5,979 nucleotides of DNA from Helicobacter sp. (lineage in GTDB: Bacteria; Campylobacterota; Campylobacteria; Campylobacterales; Helicobacteraceae), in assembly GCA_029257755.1 (NCBI GenBank), contig JARIAP010000191.1, forward strand, positions 1-5,979. Reading direction: 5' to 3'. Position numbers and translations under genes: made by a program. Numbering within the stretch: position 1 is the first letter of the stretch; every line of letters begins with the position of its first letter. The notes under the pieces are model-generated. The model saw nothing but the letters and a program-made list of their open reading frames with translations. It was not told the DNA's origin and made no database searches. Positions 1 through 5,624 of the stretch are shown here, piece by piece.

Positions 1-57
1 CTTGCGACTACGCATCCTTAGCAGGGATGTGGTTTCAGCCAACTCACCCATCTGTCC
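1..57 (-). tRNA. tRNA-Ser (anticodon GCU), 5' part only, cut by the left edge
   Basis: Reading leftward from 57, the sequence folds as the 5' two-thirds of a serine tRNA. The 5' acceptor strand is GGACAGA (57-51), followed by TG. The D arm has stem GGT/ACC (48-46 with 33-31) and a loop containing the conserved GG. The anticodon stem CATCC/GGATG pairs perfectly (29-25 with 17-13). The seven-base loop CTGCTAA (24-18) gives anticodon GCT at 22-20, which decodes AGC and AGU. The remaining bases (12-1) begin what should be the long variable arm typical of serine tRNAs. The rest of that arm, the T arm and the 3' acceptor strand lie outside the window. It points away from the operon, so the operon lies on its 5' side. 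Confidence 0.93.
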
Positions 58-71
58 AAATGAAAATTGTT

Positions 72-80
72 ATTCTATCA
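72..80 (-). promoter_or_regulatory. Probable promoter of the tRNA-Ser gene (extended -10)
   Basis: Reading leftward, TGATAGAAT (80-72) is an extended -10 element: TG, one base, then TAGAAT. It would start RNA near position 65, about 8 bases before the mature tRNA 5' end. No convincing -35 box is seen upstream, only AT-rich sequence, which fits the housekeeping promoters of Campylobacterota. Confidence 0.55.
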
Positions 81-140
81 ATAATAAGTTTAAAAATAGC
101 TTAATAATTAAAATATTTAATTAAAGCAATAAAATTTGTA

Positions 141-174
141 ATCTTTTATATCTATAAAAAATAGATATAAAGAT
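141..174. repeat. Stem-loop, 13 bp with one bulged base
   Basis: The left arm ATCTTTTATATCTA (141-154) pairs with the right arm TAGATATAAAGAT (162-174) along 13 base pairs with one extra T bulged, around the loop TAAAAAA (155-161). There is no long T run on either side, so it is a poor classical terminator. It may act as a secondary transcript-end structure for the operon, or simply reflect base composition. Confidence 0.4.
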
Positions 175-186
175 ACAAAACAAGAA

Positions 187-201
187 AAGACTTAAAGTCT
201 T
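187..201. repeat. Short palindrome AAGACTT-A-AAGTCTT
   Basis: Two perfect seven-base arms flank a single central A. As RNA it could form only a five-pair stem with a five-base loop. It is symmetrical enough to be a protein-binding site, but there is no evidence for one. Confidence 0.3.
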
Positions 202-213
202 ATTAAACTAAAG

Positions 214-233
214 CAATAATAGTTCCATTATTG
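214..233. repeat. Stem-loop CAATAAT / ATTATTG with a competing partner
   Basis: The arms CAATAAT (214-220) and ATTATTG (227-233) are perfect complements around the loop AGTTCC. The right arm can also pair with the nearby ACAATAAA (238-245) around AAA, so two mutually exclusive hairpins are possible. Confidence 0.35.
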
Positions 234-255
234 TAAAACAATAAATTAATTTATA

Positions 256-272
256 ATATTAAAGTTTAATAT
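256..272. repeat. Palindrome ATATTAAA-G-TTTAATAT
   Basis: Perfect eight-base arms flank a single G. It lies just beyond the main operon-end palindrome (288-321). It could be a binding site or a weak secondary hairpin; being purely A and T in the arms, it may be due to composition. Confidence 0.3.
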
Positions 273-321
273 ATAGAATAAAACATACTTAATATATTAT
301 TTATGTAAATAATATATTAAG
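270..321 (-). terminator. Probable Rho-independent terminator of the operon
   Basis: A perfect inverted repeat with 16-base arms (288-303 and 306-321, CTTAATATATTATTTA and its reverse complement) around the two bases TG begins three bases after the stop codon of the last gene. On the transcribed strand it is followed by TATGTTTTATTC, a modest U-rich tract. The stem is almost all A-U pairs, closed at its base by a single G-C pair, so its strength rests on length rather than GC content. It could work in either direction, but no plus-strand gene runs into it. Confidence 0.55.
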
Positions 322-324
322 ATT

Positions 325-1263
325 CTAAACAATATCATTATAAATTTTTTTAAATAATTGATTTTTGCTAAATGCAATAAAATGATTATTTTTTATATTT
401 TCTTTATTATATATCATGGGTTTTTTTGTATTTATATCAATTATTATTCCACCTGTTTCTCTAAGTATTATATCACTTGCAGCAGTATCCCATTCGCTTG
501 TGCCATTTAAACGAGGATATATATTAGCTAAACTACTAGCAACAGAGCAAACTTTTAATGATGAACCTCTTCTTAAAGTCAATAAATTATATTTATTAAT
601 AAATTCTTTAGTTTCATTTGAGCTATGAAATATAGAATCACAAGCAATAATTTTAATATTATCACTAGTAGTTGTTTGTAAATTATTTACTAAACAATCA
701 TGTATGTGCTTATCAATTAACTTTAATGATTCTAATTTTTCTCCATATATTTTTGTCATATTACATTCATTTAATGCTATCTTATTTATATCAAGCCATT
801 CTGTTGTTATATTCTTATCTTTAATAATAGATTCTAAAATAGAAATATTATAGCTAAAAGCACCAAAATCTTTTAGGGCAAAATACATTTCATGAAGACA
901 TGGTGCATATACTATACCAAGTATAGGATTATTCTTATATATTAATGCTATATTAATGGTAAAATTACCATTTTTAGCCAAAAAGTCTTTTGTCCCATCA
1001 AGTGGATCTATAAGCCAATAATATTCTAAATCACATCTTTCATTATAATCTAATACTGCCTCTTCTGAACATACTTTATAATCACTTATTTCTTGTAATC
1101 TCTTTGTGATATATAGATTAGATTCTATATCTGCCTTTGTAATAGGACTATTATCGCTCTTTATGCAAAAATCATTATTATTATAAAAACTCATTATAAT
1201 GTTGCCAGATTCTATGGCTATCATTAAACTATCATACAAAAGAAAAGTATTTATTTTATTCAA
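325..1263 (-). CDS. cysQ: CysQ-type 3'-phosphatase (inositol monophosphatase family), proposed to recycle 3'-phospho-CMP
   Basis: This 312-residue protein is a metal-dependent phosphatase of the inositol monophosphatase family, CysQ branch. Visible motifs are SEE (66-68), the metal-binding DPLDGTKDF (86-94), GSSLKVCSVA (233-242), YPRLNGTSEWDTAA (249-262) with the metal ligand in WDTAA, and ETGG (269-272). CysQ normally removes the 3' phosphate from adenosine 3',5'-bisphosphate (PAP) in the cytosol. Here it follows directly on a cytidine diphosphoramidate 3'-kinase. I therefore infer that it acts on 3'-phospho-CMP left after phosphoramidate transfer; that substrate is not proven. The start is TTG at 1263, chosen because AAGGA (1274-1270) lies six bases upstream and the next ATG (1224) has no ribosome binding site. 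TTG overlaps the kinase stop as TTGA. The protein is longer than E. coli CysQ, with extra sequence at roughly residues 138-205. The stop is TAG, followed by the terminator palindrome. The family call is firm; the role is inferred. Confidence 0.88.
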   Translation of the reverse strand: MNKINTFLLYDSLMIAIESGNIIMSFYNNNDFCIKSDNSPITKADIESNLYITKRLQEISDYKVCSEEAVLDYNERCDLEYYWLIDPLDGTKDFLAKNGNFTINIALIYKNNPILGIVYAPCLHEMYFALKDFGAFSYNISILESIIKDKNITTEWLDINKIALNECNMTKIYGEKLESLKLIDKHIHDCLVNNLQTTTSDNIKIIACDSIFHSSNETKEFINKYNLLTLRRGSSLKVCSVASSLANIYPRLNGTSEWDTAASDIILRETGGIIIDINTKKPMIYNKENIKNNHFIAFSKNQLFKKIYNDIV

Positions 1264-1760
1264 TTTTTATCCTTATATATAACTAAGATTTGTGCAATTG
1301 CTTCTTGTATATCATAGTTATTATAAAATATCAAATCGCTTTGTGTTGGTAGTTCTATTTCTTGATTGATTCCAGCCATGTTTATAGTTTTATTTTTATA
1401 AAACCCTTTACTATCTCTTTTAGCTAGAATATCTTTTGATACATCTAAATATATCTCAATATAGTTTTTAATATTATCTCTATTAAATTGTCTAACCTTA
1501 TTAAACATAGATATTGTTGATAATACAACTAAAAAACCTTGATCAACAAGCATTTTAGCGGTTCTAACATAATACATTGCCATATTTTCTCTACCACTCT
1601 TGCTATAATCAATATTTCCAACACACTCACGCAAAGAATCTCCATCAAGAGATATAGCCCTTATGTTATATTGAATCTTAATTTGCTTTATCAATTCTTT
1701 TGATAATGTGCTTTTGCCACTACCGCTAAGCCCTGTAATAAAAATTAATCCATCTTGCAT
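1260..1760 (-). CDS. Cytidine diphosphoramidate 3'-kinase (APS-kinase-like, Cj1415 type)
   Basis: This 166-residue cytosolic P-loop kinase has the adenylylsulfate kinase (CysC) fold. It shows Walker A GLSGSGKS (10-17), LDGDSLRE (38-45) at the APS kinase LDGD site, KGFYKN (118-123) like the KGLYKK segment of that family, and GINQEIELPTQSDLIF (130-145) like its substrate-side GI..PYE.P segment. In C. jejuni the equivalent Cj1415 phosphorylates the 3' hydroxyl of cytidine diphosphoramidate. The neighbours here supply that substrate and nothing for sulfate assimilation, so I favour this over APS kinase. The usual FISPYR motif of APS kinases is replaced by STISMFNKVR (81-90), which fits altered nucleotide specificity. 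ATG at 1760 is preceded by AAGG (1770-1767) with six-base spacing. The upstream gene's TGA stop sits inside this ribosome binding region, three bases from the start. The stop overlaps the cysQ start by four bases. Confidence 0.85.
   Translation of the reverse strand: MQDGLIFITGLSGSGKSTLSKELIKQIKIQYNIRAISLDGDSLRECVGNIDYSKSGRENMAMYYVRTAKMLVDQGFLVVLSTISMFNKVRQFNRDNIKNYIEIYLDVSKDILAKRDSKGFYKNKTINMAGINQEIELPTQSDLIFYNNYDIQEAIAQILVIYKDKN
1270..1274 (-). promoter_or_regulatory. Ribosome binding site that fixes the TTG start of cysQ
   Basis: AAGGA lies inside the last codons of the kinase gene, six bases before TTG at 1263-1261. No comparable site precedes the in-frame ATG codons further in, so it supports the rarer TTG start. 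Confidence 0.65.
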
Positions 1761-1763
1761 ATC

Positions 1764-2528
1764 TCACCTTATATAATCAATATCTAAATCGCTTTTAAAA
1801 TCAATCTCACACCAATTGCCAAATATTTCCACTGCATAGGCATTATTAAAGGCATTAATCAAACTTTGTAAAAAACTAGTCATATACATATTATTAAAAT
1901 CTTTAGAATCATAAAGTATATTTCTATCTAAACCATCATAAAATTCTAATACTTTTGATAAAAAACTATATGATATTTTAAAAAGTCCTATATATTGCCC
2001 CTCTATTTCTAAATAGTCTTTAGCTTTTTTTCCTAACTCTATAATTTTATTATTATTTAATTGAAGTGTTTCTGCATCACTTAATGGATCACTAAATCTT
2101 TTTTCCCATAATTCTTTCCATCTTTTATCAATAATTATTCCTAAATCATATTTACATTCAATAAGCTTTAATACACTATCTTTAAAATAAACAATATCTG
2201 CATAAGAAATAATTATATCTTCTTTATCTTTAAGGCATTGATCCATAAATTCTCTTGCACAAAATAATGTATAAAGCATATTAGTTTTATCATAATTTAT
2301 ATTTTCATAAAATTTAATATTAGTATATTTAGAATTAACATATTTTATTAAAATATCAAATAAATAGCCACCAACAATGCAAATGTCTTTAATACCAGAT
2401 TCATATAATGCCTCTAATTCATAATCAATTAATTTTTTATTTTTATATGAAACCATACATTTTGGGACTTCTTTTGTTAATGGCATAAGTCTTGAACCAA
2501 AACCAGCAGCTAAAATAATTGCTCTCAT
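1764..2528 (-). CDS. CTP:phosphoglutamine cytidylyltransferase (Cj1416 type)
   Basis: This 254-residue nucleotidyltransferase couples CTP to L-glutamine phosphate to give gamma-glutamyl-CDP-amidate and pyrophosphate, the second step of phosphoramidate activation. The N-terminus carries the family signature LAAGFGSRL (6-14) with VPK (21-23) for nucleotide binding. SYADIVYF (108-115) holds the probable metal-binding aspartate, and EGQYIGLFKIS (176-186) and EIDFKSDLD (241-249) match the sugar and LicC-like cytidylyltransferase fold. Sequence alone cannot separate this from a sugar-phosphate or choline-phosphate enzyme; the assignment rests on the four-gene context. The start at 2528 is favoured over an upstream ATG at 2555: AAAGGAG (2540-2534) lies five bases before it, the protein then begins at the conserved MRAIILAAG, and ATG overlaps the previous stop as ATGA. 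Stop TGA is at 1766-1764. Confidence 0.85.
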   Translation of the reverse strand: MRAIILAAGFGSRLMPLTKEVPKCMVSYKNKKLIDYELEALYESGIKDICIVGGYLFDILIKYVNSKYTNIKFYENINYDKTNMLYTLFCAREFMDQCLKDKEDIIISYADIVYFKDSVLKLIECKYDLGIIIDKRWKELWEKRFSDPLSDAETLQLNNNKIIELGKKAKDYLEIEGQYIGLFKISYSFLSKVLEFYDGLDRNILYDSKDFNNMYMTSFLQSLINAFNNAYAVEIFGNWCEIDFKSDLDIDYIR

Positions 2529-3142
2529 ATTCTCTCCTTTATCATTTTTAACCATTCATTAAAAATTCCATCATTAATCATACCTTTATCTCTTTCAATA
2601 TGCCACATGATACCAAATATAGGAAATGTATCATGCTTAAAAGATTCTATATAAGAATCTTTACTATTTGCAAGAGATATTAAATTATTGCCTAATTTAT
2701 CAATAGCATAATTATGGTATGAATTTGTTAAAAACACTTCATCTCCTTGTTGTATTTCATGTATGCCAACATGATTTTTACAAGATATTAGATTTGAATT
2801 GAAATAATGTGCTAACAATTGAGCTCCACGACAAATACCTAAAATTGGTATAGAATGTTTTATACAAGATTCTATTAGTTTTATTTCAAAATCATCTCGC
2901 CTTGCAGAAAGAGTATTATTGTTAAATATCGATAAATCATTTCCACCACTAAGAATAATACCGCTTACAAAAGGAATATAATATATAAAATTTTGTTCTA
3001 TACTCAATGGTAGCATTAAAAAATCATTTAAGTAATTCCTAAAAAATATACCCCAATCAACACTTAAAGTCTCTCTTATTTCATAATATTCTTTTACTTC
3101 ATATAATCTTTGAGAAATTGCAATAAATTTTTTCACAGACAT
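2525..3142 (-). CDS. Gamma-glutamyl-CDP-amidate hydrolase (class I glutamine amidotransferase fold, Cj1417 type)
   Basis: This 205-residue stand-alone class I amidotransferase domain (peptidase C26-like) is expected to cleave gamma-glutamyl-CDP-amidate into L-glutamate and cytidine diphosphoramidate. Visible features are [11 protein letters not shown] (61-71), which forms the oxyanion region, the nucleophile elbow [11 protein letters not shown] (102-112) with Cys104, SYHNYAID (141-148), and MWHIERD (179-185) giving His181 and Glu183 of the triad. There is no synthetase domain to receive ammonia, which fits a hydrolase rather than an ammonia donor. ISQRL near the N-terminus supports the ATG at 3142. 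That start lies within the end of the kinase gene (10-base overlap), and no clear ribosome binding site is placed correctly, so translation probably depends on coupling to the kinase. The stop overlaps the next start as ATGA. Other C26 family hydrolases remain possible on sequence alone. Confidence 0.85.
   Translation of the reverse strand: MSVKKFIAISQRLYEVKEYYEIRETLSVDWGIFFRNYLNDFLMLPLSIEQNFIYYIPFVSGIILSGGNDLSIFNNNTLSARRDDFEIKLIESCIKHSIPILGICRGAQLLAHYFNSNLISCKNHVGIHEIQQGDEVFLTNSYHNYAIDKLGNNLISLANSKDSYIESFKHDTFPIFGIMWHIERDKGMINDGIFNEWLKMIKERI
2534..2540 (-). promoter_or_regulatory. Strong ribosome binding site fixing the cytidylyltransferase start
   Basis: AAAGGAG, the best Shine-Dalgarno match in the operon, lies within the final codons of the amidohydrolase gene, five bases before ATG at 2528. 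It argues against the longer reading from 2555. Confidence 0.75.
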
Positions 3143-5466
3143 ATTATTTGTTCACTTTCACAATTAATTTGCAATCTCTTTGCTTTCAAATACTTTTGAT
3201 AATTTTCCTCACCAACACCAATAACAGCAGGTAAGCATAATTCGGAAGCACGAATAGCCATATGAGAGTTTGCACCACCATAACAAGTAACAAAACCAAC
3301 AATATTTTTTGTAAATAAATAATCAAATCCGGGATCAGCTGCATAAATAAGCACAATTTTACCTTCTAAATCTTGATCTTTTTCTGTAGCAATTAATGCA
3401 GTAATACTTTTTTGGGTAATAAAATTTGGCATTATAGTTTCTGTTTTAAAAGAAAAAATTTGACTTGGATTGCTAATTAATTGTGGTAGTTTAACTGCTA
3501 ATGTGAGTTTATATTCTTCTTTATGTCTTGCAATTCCATCTAGCAACTTTTGTTTTGGGCTTTTAGAATATAAGCTAGAATAAAGAGATAAAATATCATT
3601 TATATCTAGATGTGCCATATCTTCTTTGTTGATATTATAATGCACTCCAAGCTCACCAACCAAAACAAGAGTATAAGATAATAATTTACTAAATTCAAAT
3701 TTAGCATACTCTCTACCTTCGATGGCAGTTTTTAAAAAAGAAAAGAAATTTTTAGAATCTATCTTTAATCCATGTTCTTTTAATATAATATCAAGTTCTT
3801 TTAATCTATCATTACTTAGTTTAAAATTATTTTGTTCTGTAATATTTATATTTGTATTTAAAGTAAAATATCTATCAAAATCTTCATCGTATCTTGGAGA
3901 TAAAATATCATAGCTTCCTGCCCTTAAATGACCAAATTTTTGTAAAAACTCATCTTTATTGCTTTGAGTTAAATTTGCTATTGCAATACTTAATTGCCTA
4001 CTCACCGTATTTAATGAATTTAAAAATTGTTGCTTTTCATCTATGCTTAAAAAACCTATTTTTACTAAAGAATTAAGCATTAACATGGCAATAAACCCTG
4101 CTCTAGCAATACCAGCAAATGGTAAAGTCCCAAGTCTTTTGCATTCTTCTATACTCCAATAGATCTTATCAATTAAAGAATAATTTGAATTTAATATATT
4201 TTCATACGCATCTTTTAATTTATCCACCTTTTGCAAGTCTTTTGTATAAAATCCATTTTCAACATTAATAATTGAATTTGTAAGCTCTAATAAAGCAAAC
4301 TCAATTCTTTTAATTTCATTTGAGTTAAAACCATATTCCATTAAGGATTTAAGTGCATTTGGCGTATTAAAATCATAACAAGAAAATACAATTTCAAACT
4401 CTATTTTATCATGAAATTCAGGATGTTTTATAAGTTTATTTATATAATAATTAATTAATTTTTCAGAGATTCTATCATCTAAATCCTTTGGTATAAAAGA
4501 ATTAAACGACAATACAACATCAATATATGGAATCCCCAAAAATGAATGCATAAGTGGATGAGAATGTAATCCCCTATAACCATAGTTATCTCTTTGATAA
4601 GCCCAAATATTATCTGTAACAATTTCTTTGTATAAGCTAAGGGCTAATCTTTTTGGGCGCAATCCTATTATTTCTGCTGGATTCCAATCGGGCATAACAC
4701 CAAACATAGCTCTATCACCCAATACCTTTGGAGTTTTTCTAAAAAATCCACTAAAACGTTTATGCAATCTATGCAAGGCGTCATATGGCAATGAATTAAA
4801 TAAATTTATTTTGCCTTCTACTAATGGTCTAACTTGCAAACAATACAACTTAGTTTCATTATTGCAAATTGCGAATGCAAATTCTATATCTAAAAATTTA
4901 TAATTAAATAAAATTTCTAATTCTCTTATAAGAGAAATTATTTGAGACAAATATTTATCGCTTGTTTCATGCGTAGAATCTCTATAATGAAAATAGCTTA
5001 CCTTATCTTTGCTACTACCATCTGTAATACTATGACTAGAGCCACTATTATCATACTCTATACAATAATATGGTGAAAAATTATCCTTATCAACACTAAA
5101 AGCAACGCCAAATAAAATAATATTCTTCAAATAAGGTTGTATTAATATCTCATCATTATCATTGGGCATAGAATCCGCAACTTTATATAAAGCATCTTTA
5201 ATTTTTTCTTCATCATTTATATCTACATTTGAAATACTTAGAAATGCACCTGCATTAGAATTATTTATAGAATCTTCATTTAATGAAGAACTTCTAATTA
5301 TAATCCTATCTGTATCTAATGTGTAAATATATTGCAATGCCTTTGTTATGTCTTGTTTTATTGTATCTTTATTAACAATTACAAATGGTAAAATATTAGC
5401 ACATTTTAAAATATTGCTAAGAGAAACTAAATTTTGTGCTTTGCTTTTAAAAGTCAATGTTTGCAT
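3133..5466 (-). CDS. L-glutamine kinase (PEP-synthase-like, Cj1418 type)
   Basis: This 777-residue enzyme is the first gene of the operon and commits glutamine to the pathway: ATP phosphorylates the amide nitrogen of L-glutamine, giving L-glutamine phosphate, AMP and phosphate. The N-terminal third is the ATP-grasp domain of PEP synthase and PPDK, with [11 protein letters not shown] (55-65), NAGAFLS (71-77), LIQPYL (108-113), DIEFAF (193-198) and LQVRPL (210-215). The middle part, including [10 protein letters not shown] (259-268), does not look like the PEP-binding barrel of PEP synthase. The C-terminus has the swivelling phosphohistidine domain, [13 protein letters not shown] (728-740), with catalytic His735; Cj1418 uses a histidine at almost the same position. 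The length matches Cj1418, and the three genes behind it complete the known pathway. ATG at 5466 follows AAAAGG (5478-5473) at six-base spacing. A generic PEP synthase or pyruvate phosphate dikinase name would be misleading. Confidence 0.88.
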   Translation of the reverse strand: MQTLTFKSKAQNLVSLSNILKCANILPFVIVNKDTIKQDITKALQYIYTLDTDRIIIRSSSLNEDSINNSNAGAFLSISNVDINDEEKIKDALYKVADSMPNDNDEILIQPYLKNIILFGVAFSVDKDNFSPYYCIEYDNSGSSHSITDGSSKDKVSYFHYRDSTHETSDKYLSQIISLIRELEILFNYKFLDIEFAFAICNNETKLYCLQVRPLVEGKINLFNSLPYDALHRLHKRFSGFFRKTPKVLGDRAMFGVMPDWNPAEIIGLRPKRLALSLYKEIVTDNIWAYQRDNYGYRGLHSHPLMHSFLGIPYIDVVLSFNSFIPKDLDDRISEKLINYYINKLIKHPEFHDKIEFEIVFSCYDFNTPNALKSLMEYGFNSNEIKRIEFALLELTNSIINVENGFYTKDLQKVDKLKDAYENILNSNYSLIDKIYWSIEECKRLGTLPFAGIARAGFIAMLMLNSLVKIGFLSIDEKQQFLNSLNTVSRQLSIAIANLTQSNKDEFLQKFGHLRAGSYDILSPRYDEDFDRYFTLNTNINITEQNNFKLSNDRLKELDIILKEHGLKIDSKNFFSFLKTAIEGREYAKFEFSKLLSYTLVLVGELGVHYNINKEDMAHLDINDILSLYSSLYSKSPKQKLLDGIARHKEEYKLTLAVKLPQLISNPSQIFSFKTETIMPNFITQKSITALIATEKDQDLEGKIVLIYAADPGFDYLFTKNIVGFVTCYGGANSHMAIRASELCLPAVIGVGEENYQKYLKAKRLQINCESEQIICL

Positions 5467-5481
5467 AGAAAACCTTTTGTT

Positions 5482-5513
5482 ATTATACTATAATTCTGTA
5501 TTTTGCTATTATA
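5482..5513 (-). promoter_or_regulatory. Probable promoter region of the phosphoramidate operon
   Basis: Two TATAAT hexamers are found, at 5513-5508 and 5487-5482. The upstream one would give a leader of about 35 bases before ATG at 5466 and is preferred. The other would start RNA inside the ribosome binding site. Neither has a recognisable -35 box; the upstream sequence is AT-rich, as is usual in Campylobacterota. A sigma-54 or sigma-28 type flagellar promoter was looked for and not seen. Confidence 0.4.
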
Positions 5514-5624
5514 AACAAATAATTATAACTAGTTTTTAACATATTTAAATAAAAATTTTATTATATAAATAAGTTATAAGATTAAAAATAGTTTAGTTAA
5601 ATTTAATTTTTTATGGATTATTAT

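Larger units (their letters stand above)
58..324. other. Intergenic region dense in inverted repeats, no gene
   Basis: This 267-base stretch between the operon end and tRNA-Ser has no convincing coding sequence on either strand. It is extremely AT-rich and holds at least five short inverted repeats: 141-174, 187-201, 214-233, 256-272 and 288-321. It also holds the likely tRNA promoter at its left end. Its probable jobs are termination of the operon and initiation of the tRNA. I cannot exclude a small RNA, but no good promoter plus terminator pair supports one. Confidence 0.6.

Noticed and set aside
58..324. CRISPR array or tandem repeat in the palindrome-rich gap
   Set aside because: The inverted repeats differ from one another in sequence and spacing; there is no regularly repeated unit.
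1..324. Phage or island attachment site at tRNA-Ser
   Set aside because: Only the 5' part of the tRNA is in the window, and I find no second copy of tRNA sequence and no integrase.
416..628. Plus-strand open frame of 70 codons
   Set aside because: It lies wholly antisense to the end of the CysQ-like gene, has no ribosome binding site of note and encodes a low-complexity hydrophobic sequence typical of antisense frames.
325..1760. Sulfate assimilation pair CysC and CysQ
   Set aside because: The family names fit, but there is no ATP sulfurylase, PAPS reductase or sulfotransferase in the window, and the three upstream genes make a cytidine phosphoramidate.
2528..2555. Longer start for the cytidylyltransferase at 2555
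   Set aside because: It would add nine residues before the conserved MRAIILAAG, overlap the previous gene by 31 bases and ignore the strong AAAGGAG site placed for 2528.
3722..4076. Two overlapping plus-strand frames of about 60 codons
   Set aside because: Both are antisense to the glutamine kinase gene, rich in F, L and K from AT-rich complement, with no recognisable motif.
4628..4903. Plus-strand frame of 91 codons
   Set aside because: It is opposite the conserved DWNPAEIIG region of the glutamine kinase; its openness follows from the codon use of the real gene.
3133..5466. Phosphoenolpyruvate synthase or pyruvate phosphate dikinase
   Set aside because: The ATP-grasp and phosphohistidine domains are shared, but the PEP/pyruvate barrel is not evident and the neighbours match the glutamine kinase pathway.
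5348..5539. Plus-strand frame of 63 codons
   Set aside because: It is antisense to the kinase start and its promoter region, with no family resemblance.
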